64,000 nt of DNA. Source: Candidatus Zixiibacteriota bacterium. GTDB taxonomy: Bacteria > Zixibacteria > MSB-5A5 > GN15 > FEB-12. Under the pieces are notes generated by a model. It did not search any database, had not been told where the DNA came from, and saw only the letters and a list, made by a program, of their open reading frames with translations. Position 1 is the stretch's first letter, and every line of letters starts with the position of its first letter. The DNA lies in the NCBI GenBank assembly GCA_040756055.1, contig JBFLZR010000007.1, forward strand, positions 29,666 through 93,665, in the 5' to 3' direction. Of this stretch, positions 26,103 to 35,245 are shown in pieces. A program made the translations under genes and the position numbers.

Positions 26103-27017
26103 ATGTCCGACACAAAACCCGGAATTTTTCTGTTTGCCATCATGACTCTCTTGATAGCAGCGTCGGCCGTGGCCGACGAATATACTTTTGACTACCAAAA
26201 GATTCTGGATATTACCGCGCCGGCTGAAGTGAGCCTCTATGTCGTTAAGGGCAATGTAACCGTCAAGGGCGGCGATCAGAATAAAGTCGTGATCGAGGCC
26301 ATTAAAACAATCGCGGGTTCCAGCAGGGAAGAGGCGGAGGAAGTGGCCGGCCATGTGGAGATCAAGGTCAGACAGGAAGGTTCCGCGATTAACGTCGAAA
26401 CCAACTATCTCAAGATGGTCAATCGAAGCGGTTCTTTTTGGAGTAAGATCTTCGGAGCCGGTGGTTCGGATTCCTATGGTTCGGTGGATTTCACGATTAC
26501 CGTGCCGACGCGCACCTCGGTGTCGATCATGTGCCTTGATGGTCAGGTTAATTTGTCTTCGCTGGAGGGACAAATTCTGGTGGAGAACCGCTCCGGTTCG
26601 AGCCGCGGCGAATATCTTTTCGGCCCGGTGACGCTGATTCAAGAAACAGGCGATATCGAACTCAACTGGGTTGAGGGCGATATAAAGATAAAGTCGACAT
26701 CCAGCATGATATCGATTATCCAGGTTAGGGGCGCCATTGACCTGACGACATCGGCAGGCAAGGTCAACATTCAGACGGAGCTCGACAGCCCCAACGATTT
26801 CTATGTCGAGACAACCAGCGGCTCAATCGTGTTCTCGGTGCCGACGTCGTCTTCGGGAATGCTGGATATCGCGACCGAGTCCGGCGAGATCAGAACCGAG
26901 GTTCCGATAACGGTAAAATCGGTTTCGCGCAAACGACTGGTTGGAGAATTCGGCTCGGGTGGCCCGACAGTGTCGCTGTCGTCGGTTACCGGCGATGTCG
27001 ACGTAGTGTTATATTAG
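26103..27017 (+). CDS. Secreted DUF4097 (toast-rack) family protein
   Basis: A 304-residue protein with a signal peptide ending SAVADE and a repetitive beta-solenoid body of the DUF4097 type: LYVVKGNVTVKGGD, VDFTITVPTRTSVSI, and repeated 'tsG.i.v...sG.i' turns. Such proteins are common beside ECF sigma factors and envelope-stress genes in FCB bacteria and are thought to be periplasmic or surface exposed. ATG 26103 is preferred. TTG 26097 in the same frame lies too close to GGGGA. It starts 26 bases after the sigma gene, so they are probably co-transcribed. Confidence 0.8.
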   Translation: MSDTKPGIFLFAIMTLLIAASAVADEYTFDYQKILDITAPAEVSLYVVKGNVTVKGGDQNKVVIEAIKTIAGSSREEAEEVAGHVEIKVRQEGSAINVETNYLKMVNRSGSFWSKIFGAGGSDSYGSVDFTITVPTRTSVSIMCLDGQVNLSSLEGQILVENRSGSSRGEYLFGPVTLIQETGDIELNWVEGDIKIKSTSSMISIIQVRGAIDLTTSAGKVNIQTELDSPNDFYVETTSGSIVFSVPTSSSGMLDIATESGEIRTEVPITVKSVSRKRLVGEFGSGGPTVSLSSVTGDVDVVLY

Positions 27018-27053
27018 TTTTATCGCCTGAAACTGTTTACATGGGATGTAAGC

Positions 27054-28295
27054 GTGGGCATGGTAGAATTGCTCAAAAAATATCTTATCCTTTCCGCCGC
27101 CTTTCTGGTCTGTCTGGCAGGCGATATCGCGGCCCAAGATGAGCCGGCATATGGCGATTATGCTCCGGCCGATACCGTTTTCGAAAAAATCAGTCTTGGT
27201 ACCGATGGTGTCACCGCGCTTGACACCGCGGGACGATTCTGGTACTACGATTTCACATTCGAGACATTCATCGTCGGCGACCCGGACGAGGGACCGATTG
27301 AGGACGGGGGATATGAAAAACCCGGATTCGGCGTGGATATTCCCCCCGTCGAAGAGCGATGCACTGAAGAACGTGTCATTAAGCCTTTCGTTAAATCAGC
27401 CCTTATCGGATTAGATGAGTACGTCGATGGCGACATTGTCGCCTATGGCCGCGTTACGATCAAAGGTTGGGTGAAGGGTAATGTCAGGTCAATTGACAAG
27501 CGGGTGCTGGTCACCGAAACCGGCCGCGTGGATGGCGATATCCAGGCTCCCGAGATTGTGGTCAAGGAAGGCGGCATTGTTCTGGGCGAGCAGATTATGA
27601 GCGAAACGCCCCTGCAGGGACTCGAAGGCATTATCGACAGGTATTCATATGATGGCATGATCGTTGTCCTGAGCTTTACCGCTGTATTTCTGTTCTTCGG
27701 ATTTCTGGTGACCACCCTGATGCCGAAACAGATGCAGAACTTCAACGAGTGTTTGATTCGCGACAAAATCAAATGTTACCTGCTGGGATTCTTTTTCGTG
27801 CTCATGATGCCGGTCATCATCCTGTTAATGGCGCTCACAATTGTGGCTGCTGTGCTCATACCGCTTCTCCCGCTTGTTTATTTTTTCGCCATCGTACTGG
27901 GCGTGATATCCTTCGGTAACTTCATCGGCGGGCTGATCACTATCCGCTTCCTCCAAAGCCGGCGCAGTCTTTTGCTTCAGTCATCGCTCGGTATCGTGGC
28001 GCTCATGCTGTTGTGGTTAGTCACGGCGATTCTTCTTGGATCCAGTCAGCCGGTATCGGAAGGTTTCGGAATATTCCTGCTGGTTGTTTCCATATGCGTC
28101 AGCTCCTATCCTCTGTTTACCGGGGTGGGAGCCGCGGTTTTGACCCGGTTCGGTTTCAAACAATACGTCAGCTGGAAACTGCAAAAGCAGAGAACTCCCG
28201 GCGGGCCCGCTCCAACACCGGCGCCGCCGCCGATCCCCAAAGCACCGCCGGAACCGTCACCCAGATCGTTCCCAAATGACTCCGATGAAACTTAA
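27054..28295 (+). CDS. Membrane protein with periplasmic bactofilin-like beta-solenoid
   Basis: A 413-residue protein. Signal peptide (to about 27, IAAQD), an acidic linker, then a short bactofilin/polymer-forming domain (about 125-185: DEYVDGDIVAYGRVTIKGWV, RVLVTETGRVDGDIQAPEIV). Six or so membrane helices follow (about 200-370), with a Pro-rich cytoplasmic tail (PAPTPAPPPIPKAPPEP). GTG 27054 follows GGGA by seven bases. An ATG six bases later is the alternative start. Bactofilin domains self-polymerise. Their fusion to a polytopic membrane domain suggests an envelope scaffold or sensor. The third gene of the ECF sigma operon. Confidence 0.75.
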   Translation: MGMVELLKKYLILSAAFLVCLAGDIAAQDEPAYGDYAPADTVFEKISLGTDGVTALDTAGRFWYYDFTFETFIVGDPDEGPIEDGGYEKPGFGVDIPPVEERCTEERVIKPFVKSALIGLDEYVDGDIVAYGRVTIKGWVKGNVRSIDKRVLVTETGRVDGDIQAPEIVVKEGGIVLGEQIMSETPLQGLEGIIDRYSYDGMIVVLSFTAVFLFFGFLVTTLMPKQMQNFNECLIRDKIKCYLLGFFFVLMMPVIILLMALTIVAAVLIPLLPLVYFFAIVLGVISFGNFIGGLITIRFLQSRRSLLLQSSLGIVALMLLWLVTAILLGSSQPVSEGFGIFLLVVSICVSSYPLFTGVGAAVLTRFGFKQYVSWKLQKQRTPGGPAPTPAPPPIPKAPPEPSPRSFPNDSDET

Positions 28296-28364
28296 TCACG
28301 GGTCTCTCGTAACTTAAACTAAGAGACAGTACACAAACTTTAGCATTCACGAGCGGAGTGGGTT

Positions 28365-29222
28365 ATGAAAACTTCAAGGTATCTGATATTGGCGTTGGTC
28401 CTGTTGCTGGCGCTGGGTAGCGCGACGACATTCGCCAGAACGGACAACGAAACCAAAACAATCCAGGTAGACAAGGCCGATCAGATTTCTATCAACTGCG
28501 AACTGGGCGCGGGTGAATTCACTATTCGTCCGAAGGACATGAAAGAAGCGGCCATTGTGGATATTACCTACGATTCGCGCTATGTCGACTATGTCGTCGA
28601 TTACAGCGAAAAAGGCGGACGGGGCTTCCTCGATATGGAAAGCGACCATCGCCGCAGCAGCCACGTCGACACCGAAGACAATATCTGGGATATAACGCTT
28701 TCGACGAAATATCCGCTTTTACTCGAGATGGATTTCGGCGCCTGCGACGCCGACTTCGATCTCGGCGGTTTGCCGATAAGAGAACTTGCTATCGATATCG
28801 GCGCGGCTTCCGGGACGATCGACTTCTCGTCTCCCAATCCGGAGAGACTCAATGAGATCGATATCGACGCCGGCGCTACTTCGCTCGAGCTTCGTAATTT
28901 TGGCAACGCCAACTTTGAGTACCTGAATTTCGAAGGCGGAGTGGGCTCGTTCGAACTCGACCTGCGCGGCCAGTACAAAGGTGAGTCGACCGTCAGCGTT
29001 GAAGTCGGCCTTGGCTCGGTGGAAATAGTCATGCCCGAGGGGGTAGCGTTTCGAATCGAGACCGATGGCGATCATTTCCTGTCCTCTATCGATTTCCACA
29101 ACTCGCGATCGAACGAAGTCGATGATAATGTATACGAATCCGATGATTTCGAGGACGCCGACACGAGGATAATTCTGGAACTGTCGGCGGGGCTCGGGTC
29201 AATCGACGTTTACTGGAAATAG
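28365..29222 (+). CDS. Secreted toast-rack/LiaF-like beta-solenoid protein
   Basis: A 285-residue protein with a signal peptide (to about 25, TTFAR) and an N-terminal segment followed by toast-rack repeats: LLLEMDFGACDADFDLGGLP, LAIDIGAASGTIDFSSPNPE, LEIDAG-like and VSVEVGLGSVEIVMPEGVAF. It resembles the C-terminal domain of LiaF-type and DUF4097/DUF2154 proteins involved in envelope stress sensing. It ends in a Trp-Lys with no anchor. It lies 69 bases after the bactofilin-like gene, and a strong terminator follows, so it is the last gene of the ECF operon. Role inferred from operon context. Confidence 0.75.
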   Translation: MKTSRYLILALVLLLALGSATTFARTDNETKTIQVDKADQISINCELGAGEFTIRPKDMKEAAIVDITYDSRYVDYVVDYSEKGGRGFLDMESDHRRSSHVDTEDNIWDITLSTKYPLLLEMDFGACDADFDLGGLPIRELAIDIGAASGTIDFSSPNPERLNEIDIDAGATSLELRNFGNANFEYLNFEGGVGSFELDLRGQYKGESTVSVEVGLGSVEIVMPEGVAFRIETDGDHFLSSIDFHNSRSNEVDDNVYESDDFEDADTRIILELSAGLGSIDVYWK

Positions 29223-29273
29223 ATTTCTCTGATGGCCCGCGCTGCTGTCGCGCGGACCCGTCTCTTTCGAGTT

Positions 29274-29330
29274 AAAACGCTTGCCGGTGATTAGGACCTG
29301 TACTTATAATCATCGGTAAGCGTTTTTTTA
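29274..29330 (+). terminator. Strong intrinsic terminator ending the ECF sigma operon
   Basis: A 16-bp stem (arms 29276-29291 and 29309-29324, two G-T wobbles) with a 17-base loop is followed by a run of T residues to 29329. A smaller GC hairpin (CCGCGC / GCGCGG, 29237-29255) lies just upstream. Confidence 0.85.
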
Positions 29331-29398
29331 TTTACTTTTGAACCAATGACCGGTATTACTGTTTAAGATTTGCAAAAGCATAATTGACAGGAGCTTAG

Positions 29399-30772
29399 AT
29401 GCTGAAAAAAGCTGTTTTATTTCTATTGTTGGTCTCTACTTCAACCCTCGCAGGACCTTTGGAGAGCGTCCAGGACAGAATATTCTTCGCAAAAGACAAA
29501 GTCATGCCTGCCCTGGTACATATTCAACCGGTAATCAAAAACTATAACACCGGAGAATTGGAAAAACAGGCGGTCATAGGTTCGGGAGTGATATTCCACC
29601 CGGATGGTTATGTTGTCACCAACTATCACGTCGCCGGTAAATCCGAACGCATCCTGTGCACCCTCTCCGACAGAGAAATTGTTCCGGCCGAGTTTATCGG
29701 CGGCGACCCGTTGACCGATATCGCCGTCATCAAACTCAATCTCGAGAAGTACCACGGCACCATAAACGTAGCCGAATTCGGCGACTCGGACTCTATCAGT
29801 GTCGGCCAGTATGTCATGGCGATGGGGTCGCCATTGTCGCTTTCACGATCCGTATCGGTCGGCGTTATCTCGACCAAGGATCGCTATTTCAGCGCCGATG
29901 TTCGTCTGCCCACCGGCGAACGCACCGGTCAGTACAACCTGTGGATTCAAACCGATGCCGCTATCAACCCCGGCAACTCGGGCGGACCGCTGGTCGACTT
30001 GAACGGTAAAGTCATCGGCATCAACTCGCGCGCCACCATGTTTGCCAACAACATCGGCTTCGCCATCCCGATCAATATCGTCAAGAGCGTAACCAACGAT
30101 ATTCTTTCCAAGGGCCGGGTGGTGCGAAGCTGGATCGGGCTGCATTGCCAGGCGCTGCAGGAGCTTGAAGACTATTTCGGCACCAATCGCAATGTCGGTG
30201 TTCTGGTTTCATCGATCGATCCCGGCTCTCCCGCGGAAAAAAGCTTCTTGAAAGCCGGCGATGTTATACTCCAGGTCGATAGCCAGGCGGTTTCGGCGCG
30301 TTTTGTCGAGGAACTCCCCGCCTTTTACAGCCTTATCGCTCAAAGAGAGCCCGGGACCGAAATCACCCTGAAGGTTCTCCGCGATGAACAGGAGTATAGT
30401 TTCAAGGTGACCACCAAACAACTCGGCGATCTTCAGGGCGAGGATTTCGAGTGCCCCGGATGGGGATTCACGGTCAAAGCCATCACCAAACAGATGCAGA
30501 TCGATAACCAGCTCGATGACACTCTCGGCGTGATGGTTACCGGCGTCAAAACGGTCAGTACTGCCGATGAAGCCGGCTTGCGAAGAGGCGATGTCATCGA
30601 AAAAGTCGACAAGAACGAAATCAGCAACCTTGCCGATTTCATCAGCATATATAACGATCTAACCAATCTCCAGGTCGACAAAGTCCTCCTGACGGTAAAA
30701 CGGGGAGGCGCGACCAGATTCGTGCTCATCAAGGTTGATTACAAAAGCGGAGTGCTCGGCAATGAACAATAG
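29399..30772 (+). CDS. HtrA/Deg-family periplasmic serine protease with two PDZ domains
   Basis: A 457-residue protein with a signal peptide (to about 19). The trypsin-like domain has the complete triad: His77 in TNYHV, Asp107 in DPLTDIAV and Ser194 in NPGNSGGP. Two PDZ domains follow (about 240-335 and 345-445, GVLVSSIDPGSPAEKSFLKA and GVMVTGVKTVSTADEAGLRR). This is the DegP/DegQ layout, for protein quality control in the periplasm. ATG 29399 follows an AGGAGC site. Its end overlaps the start of the next gene, a catalytically dead paralog, by 11 bases, so the pair is co-translated. Confidence 0.9.
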   Translation: MLKKAVLFLLLVSTSTLAGPLESVQDRIFFAKDKVMPALVHIQPVIKNYNTGELEKQAVIGSGVIFHPDGYVVTNYHVAGKSERILCTLSDREIVPAEFIGGDPLTDIAVIKLNLEKYHGTINVAEFGDSDSISVGQYVMAMGSPLSLSRSVSVGVISTKDRYFSADVRLPTGERTGQYNLWIQTDAAINPGNSGGPLVDLNGKVIGINSRATMFANNIGFAIPINIVKSVTNDILSKGRVVRSWIGLHCQALQELEDYFGTNRNVGVLVSSIDPGSPAEKSFLKAGDVILQVDSQAVSARFVEELPAFYSLIAQREPGTEITLKVLRDEQEYSFKVTTKQLGDLQGEDFECPGWGFTVKAITKQMQIDNQLDDTLGVMVTGVKTVSTADEAGLRRGDVIEKVDKNEISNLADFISIYNDLTNLQVDKVLLTVKRGGATRFVLIKVDYKSGVLGNEQ

Positions 30773-32219
30773 CGTTGAAAAGATCAAAAAGACCGGTTTC
30801 ACATGGCTGCTGCTGGCGCCGGCCCTGCTTATACTGACAGCGGCCCGCCCGGCGATAGCACAGAATTTCGATTTCGAAAAACTCGGCAAAGCCGTCGAAA
30901 GCTACACCGTGTTTATCGACATAAAATTCGAGATGTCGTTCGGCATCCACACCAACGAACAGGAAGACCGCTACCTGGGGACGATAGTCTCCGAGGATGG
31001 TCTGGTGATGTTCGATGGTTCGGCCCTTGCCAGCGACAACGCCTTCGCCTCCTTCACCGGCTTCTCGGTCAAAACCACCCCGACCAATATCAAGGTGACC
31101 ACCTGGGGCGGCCAGACGTACGATGCCGAGTATGTTGGTGTCGATCGCTTTACCCGAATTGGTTTTCTCAGAATTACCAACGCCGGCGATAAAAAATTCG
31201 TGCCTGTCAAATTCAACAACCCGGGTTCCTTCGCGGTGGGCAACTGGCTCGCCCTGTACATGCTCCTGCCGGAGTTCGTCGATCCTCCGGTAGCCGCCGA
31301 TGTCGGCATGATCTCGGCGGTGGTCCAGTCGCCGGAGTATTTTCCGCTGACAGTCGGGTTCAACGTGATGCAGATTACGTCGGTGCTGTTCAACGAGTCG
31401 CTTCAGCCGGTAGGCGTTCTGGGGTTGCTCGATGACCCGGCGGGCGCGAGTATGGATCCAAGCGGGATGCTTGAATCTTTCGACCAGTTCGGAATGCCGC
31501 TTCTGGGAGTTGTTACCGCCGACCGGGTAACCAGGCTGATTGCCGATCCGCCCCAGAAAGGCAGAATCGACCGCGGCTGGCTCGGTATCACGCTTCAGGC
31601 CCTCACCACCGATATGGCCAACTTCTGGGGGCTCGATACCCCCGGCGGCATCATCGTTAACGATATCGTCAAAAACTCCCCCGCCGCCGAAGCGGGCCTG
31701 CAAGTGGGGGATGTTATCTATGCTGTCAACGGTCAGCCGGTCGAGGTTGACAAGGAAGAGGAAGTGCCCGTTTTCCAGCGCTTTATCGCCGAGCTTGGCC
31801 CCGATGCCGCCGTTGAGTTCTCCATCATCAGGCTTGCGGAAAATCAGGTCGATTCGCTTACCCTTCTGGCCAAACTTCAGAGCGCGCCTATGGGGGCGTC
31901 CGATGCTCCCGAGTATGAGAACAAAGCCCTGGAGTTCACCGCGCGCGACCTCGTTTTCGGCGATTATTTGTTCTACAACCTCGACTCCGATACTTTTAAA
32001 GGGGTGGTGGTCTCGGAGCTGAAACAGGGCGGACTCGCCGATCTGGAAGGTCTGTCGGTTGGCGACATAATCCAGCGGCTCGGCAGCGCGGTCGTGACCA
32101 ACGTTGACGAACTGAAGGCCGCCATGGAAGAGATTGAGAAGGCCAGACCATCGGAAGTCATATTTTTCGTCTGGCGCGATAACAAGACCTTGTTTGTCAA
32201 TATCAAAACCGACTGGTAG
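30762..32219 (+). CDS. Degenerate HtrA-like protein with two PDZ domains (pseudoprotease)
   Basis: A 485-residue protein. A signal peptide ends ARPAIAQ. The N-terminal ~230 residues follow the HtrA fold (YLGTIVSEDGLVMFDGSALA, TRIGFLRITNAG, SVLFNESLQPVGVLGLLDDP) but have no His in the TNxHV position, no NPGNSGGP serine motif and no clear Asp. Two PDZ domains follow (about 270-365: GWLGITLQALTTDMANFWGL; about 390-475: GVVVSELKQGGLADLEGLSV). The ATG at 30762 lies inside the upstream protease gene (11-base overlap) and gives a proper signal peptide. Inferred: a non-catalytic partner or adaptor of the active protease. Confidence 0.8.
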   Translation: MNNSVEKIKKTGFTWLLLAPALLILTAARPAIAQNFDFEKLGKAVESYTVFIDIKFEMSFGIHTNEQEDRYLGTIVSEDGLVMFDGSALASDNAFASFTGFSVKTTPTNIKVTTWGGQTYDAEYVGVDRFTRIGFLRITNAGDKKFVPVKFNNPGSFAVGNWLALYMLLPEFVDPPVAADVGMISAVVQSPEYFPLTVGFNVMQITSVLFNESLQPVGVLGLLDDPAGASMDPSGMLESFDQFGMPLLGVVTADRVTRLIADPPQKGRIDRGWLGITLQALTTDMANFWGLDTPGGIIVNDIVKNSPAAEAGLQVGDVIYAVNGQPVEVDKEEEVPVFQRFIAELGPDAAVEFSIIRLAENQVDSLTLLAKLQSAPMGASDAPEYENKALEFTARDLVFGDYLFYNLDSDTFKGVVVSELKQGGLADLEGLSVGDIIQRLGSAVVTNVDELKAAMEEIEKARPSEVIFFVWRDNKTLFVNIKTDW

Positions 32220-32512
32220 CCATATCGCCCGTCGCGTTTTCCAACAATACGACTTTCTGCTACGGCCGGTCGCTGCAAAGCTGCCGGCCGTTGTGCTAAC
32301 CACCACTTCCTGCAGCGGTGTCCGGGTTCGCTGGACCTGGATGGCGGGATTACCTGGGCGGTACATTGTAAAGGTCTTTCAATGACTTAAGTTACAGGTC
32401 ATTATGGTCCGCGGCCCAAAAAAGCTCTGCCGGCGATGTAAAAAAAACGGCCATGGAGCCGATTATATAAAAGATAGCCGGACATTCGGTTATACCTGCT
32501 TTGTTGAATAAA

Positions 32513-34222
32513 ATGACTGAAATGGCACCGACAGCTCAGGCAAAAAGGTCCGTCAAGATTGGCGACTATATCCTCACCGGTAAAATCGGACAGGGTGGCG
32601 TCGCCGAAATCTACCGGGCTCGCCAGGAATCTCTTGATCGCGACGTCGCTATCAAAATCCTGTCGTCAAAAATGCTCAGCGATCAGGATATTGTCAGACG
32701 TTTCGAGAGAGAGTCCCTTGTCATTGCACGCCTCAATCACCCCAACATCGTCCACGTGATAGACCGCGGCAAAGCCGGGGGAAGGTATTACTTCGTGATG
32801 GAGTATGTCGACGGCACCTCGCTTCGCGAAATTATCGACACCCCGCGCATCCCGATTGTCACGAAATTGGAAATGATAGTCCAGGTGTGCAAGGCTCTCG
32901 ACTATGCCCACAAAAACGGCATCATCCATCGCGATATAAAACCGACCAACATCCTCATCGACCGTCAGGGCAATGCCATGGTCACGGATTTCGGGATCGC
33001 CCAGATGATCACCGCGACCGACAGTGAGGTGACGGCCTCGGATATTATCATGGGCACGCTTTCGTACATGTCGCCCGAACAAAAGGTCAGCTCCACCAAT
33101 GTCGATCAGACTACCGACATCTATGCTGTCGGAGTCATGTTATATGAGATACTCGTGGGCAAAAAGCCCCTGGGACATTTCAAGCTGCCGTCCGAGCTGA
33201 ATTCGAACATCAAGAAAGAATTCGACGAAATAGTGGAGAAATGCCTGGCGCAGGAACCGAAAGACCGCTTCCAGCACGCGGTCGAATTGAAAGACGCCAT
33301 CCTCAACGCGATGAATCATGAGGATACTTCTTCGAAAACCGATGAATTCTCCATGACGGGAGCGGATTCGTTTTTGGGCAAGTGCCGCTACCTTGATACC
33401 ATCAAAGAGACCCGGTATGGCAGCACCATCCTCGTGGAGAACCGCGTCAATAAGAACCTCTATGTAATTAAAAAGCACAGCACGGGCGAAGCGGGGCGCA
33501 AGGAAGCCAAGATACTCAGAACTCTCAAGCATGAGAATATTGTCAATATCTACGGTTCCGGCGGCGACAACAAGGAGACCGTGATTATCACCGAATACGC
33601 GCAGGGTGGTTCGCTGGCCGACAGGATGGTCCGTCGCTACGACTGGGTGAAGGCGTTCGAAATCGTTTGCGCGGTGGCCGCCGGTCTTGATCATGCCCAC
33701 CGCAATAATATCGTCCACGGCAACCTGCGTCCGTCGAATATCCTCTTTGACGCCAGCGAGGTTGTCAAGATTACCGATTTCGGCCTTCCCGCTCATTATG
33801 ATAACCCGCGCAAGAAAAACTGGTACAACCCGCCCGAGCGCAAGAAATCCCGCCAGGGTGATATATACAGCCTCGGCGTCATAGCGCATCAACTCGTTAC
33901 GGGACGCAACCCCGGCTATGATACGGGAGGACATCTGGTTCTCAACGATGTCAAGCTGGAACTGCCCGACGCGGTGATGGAGATGCTGGATAAGTTTCTG
34001 GCGATACGCGTCACCCGACGGTACAAAAGCTGCGAAGAGTTTCTCGCCGAGTGGGATGAATTCGACCAGGGAAGAAAATCCAGGGAAAAACGGCCGGTGT
34101 TTGCCGATGAGGTCATGCCTGAGCGGCAGAAAAAGTTCTCGCCGTGGCTGTGGGTCTCTATAGCCGCCGGAACGTTAGTGGGATTATTCGCTGCCCTGTA
34201 CTTCGGCGGGGTCTTCAATTAG
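32513..34222 (+). CDS. Membrane-anchored Ser/Thr kinase fused to a pseudokinase domain
   Basis: A 569-residue protein with two kinase domains in tandem. Domain 1 (about 19-265) is intact: GQGGVAEIY loop, Lys48 (VAIKIL), HRDIKPTN at 139, DFG at 159-161, and GTLSYMSPEQ activation segment. Domain 2 (about 290-535) has a degraded Gly loop and HGNLRPSN (402-409) where HRDxxxxN should be, so the catalytic Asp is replaced by Asn, though Lys and DFG remain. A membrane helix near 545-565 leaves a tiny exterior tail. The ATG at 32513 lacks a Shine-Dalgarno. TTG 32501 and ATG 32522 are alternatives. A PP2C phosphatase is encoded at 52854. Confidence 0.9.
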   Translation: MTEMAPTAQAKRSVKIGDYILTGKIGQGGVAEIYRARQESLDRDVAIKILSSKMLSDQDIVRRFERESLVIARLNHPNIVHVIDRGKAGGRYYFVMEYVDGTSLREIIDTPRIPIVTKLEMIVQVCKALDYAHKNGIIHRDIKPTNILIDRQGNAMVTDFGIAQMITATDSEVTASDIIMGTLSYMSPEQKVSSTNVDQTTDIYAVGVMLYEILVGKKPLGHFKLPSELNSNIKKEFDEIVEKCLAQEPKDRFQHAVELKDAILNAMNHEDTSSKTDEFSMTGADSFLGKCRYLDTIKETRYGSTILVENRVNKNLYVIKKHSTGEAGRKEAKILRTLKHENIVNIYGSGGDNKETVIITEYAQGGSLADRMVRRYDWVKAFEIVCAVAAGLDHAHRNNIVHGNLRPSNILFDASEVVKITDFGLPAHYDNPRKKNWYNPPERKKSRQGDIYSLGVIAHQLVTGRNPGYDTGGHLVLNDVKLELPDAVMEMLDKFLAIRVTRRYKSCEEFLAEWDEFDQGRKSREKRPVFADEVMPERQKKFSPWLWVSIAAGTLVGLFAALYFGGVFN

Positions 34223-34250
34223 CCAATAATATCCGGCAGGCAAATTGAAA

Positions 34251-34284
34251 GGCCGGACCCTCACTTACGAGCGCCCGGCCGTTT
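34251..34284. terminator. Hairpin between convergent kinase and DUF3078 genes
   Basis: GGCCGG (34251-34256) and CCGGCC (34275-34280) form a short stem followed by GTTTTG. It lies between two convergent genes, so it may act in either direction. It is short and its loop is long. Confidence 0.4.
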
Positions 34285-34314
34285 TGTTTATATTATCAAT
34301 AATGTCGCGACTGC

Positions 34315-35220
34315 CTACATCATCTTGAAAACAAACCCTATAGCCACCGTCTCCTTGATGCGCGACTTCTTGGAAATCTCCTTGTCATACAGCACCTGCG
34401 TGTAGAGATTGACCGTGACGATCTTGGTTACCGAGGCGCTGATGATATTCTCCCAGTTAACATCGACCGCCTTCCAGTAGTCTTCGTACTCCGTGCCCTT
34501 GACCTCATCGCTCTTGGAATAGAAGAGCGCCTTGAACAAAGTGAGCTTACCCGTGTACTTGATATTGTCGTGGAGTGACAGGCTGGCATCGGTCACGGAC
34601 TCGATACCGCCATCGGTGGATGTCTCACTTTCCGTGGCCAAAGTCAACGTATCGGCTATGTATTTCTGGATAATCTGCCGGAAGCCAAAGCCGAGTCGGC
34701 TGAGAACGAAATCATCCTTTTTCTCGTAGAACTTGCGCGCCGCACCGGCTGATTCGGTGAGCTTGATCGGCGAGAAAAAGAGTTTTTTGGCGGGATGGCT
34801 GCCGTCATAGAACTGACTCTCGAGCCTGAAAGCCACGTAAGGGTCAACATACTTGTGAAGTACAAACAGGCCCACATTTTCGAAGTCGATCAGGTCGGTC
34901 GATTTCTTGGGCTTGCTCCAGTCTCTGGTCTCTTCGTCCTGTGTCAAAGTCTGGCCGAACGACATCTTCAGGCTGGATCTCAACTCGAACCACTCCTTGA
35001 GATACTTGCTGGCTTTGCCGTTGAGATTACCCACCCAGTTGACCGAACCGGCCTCACCACCTACCCATGAGTTGGAGTAAGCGGTCTGGGTGGTGGTGAT
35101 GTCTACGATCAGAGATTTCTTCCAGCCTACGTACATACTGTCTTCTTCCGCGGCCTGGGCGGCCACAGCAAGCGCCAGAAAGACAAGAACAACGAGTGGC
35201 GCTTTAAGGTATCTAAACAT
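34315..35220 (-). CDS. DUF3078-like outer-membrane beta-barrel protein
   Basis: A 301-residue protein. The start is ATG 35220, with a GAGGAGG site just upstream and a clean signal peptide (to about 25, AQAAEE). A longer frame to 35385 is Arg-rich and not credible. The mature part has alternating beta strands with an early VDITTTQTAYSNSWVGGEAG, like the DUF3078 family of Bacteroidota (NW..GGE motif), followed by many YxxF-type strands and a C-terminal aromatic-rich end (GFVFKMM). Likely an outer-membrane or surface protein. The substrate is unknown. Confidence 0.8.
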   Translation of the reverse strand: MFRYLKAPLVVLVFLALAVAAQAAEEDSMYVGWKKSLIVDITTTQTAYSNSWVGGEAGSVNWVGNLNGKASKYLKEWFELRSSLKMSFGQTLTQDEETRDWSKPKKSTDLIDFENVGLFVLHKYVDPYVAFRLESQFYDGSHPAKKLFFSPIKLTESAGAARKFYEKKDDFVLSRLGFGFRQIIQKYIADTLTLATESETSTDGGIESVTDASLSLHDNIKYTGKLTLFKALFYSKSDEVKGTEYEDYWKAVDVNWENIISASVTKIVTVNLYTQVLYDKEISKKSRIKETVAIGFVFKMM

Positions 35221-35245
35221 GTAAACCTCCTCTAAAATGTAATGG

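Noticed and set aside
30729..32366. 545-codon open frame on the minus strand
   Set aside because: It is antisense to the degenerate HtrA gene, has no ribosome site, and its translation is His/Arg/Gly-rich without a domain. The plus-strand gene has a signal peptide and PDZ domains.
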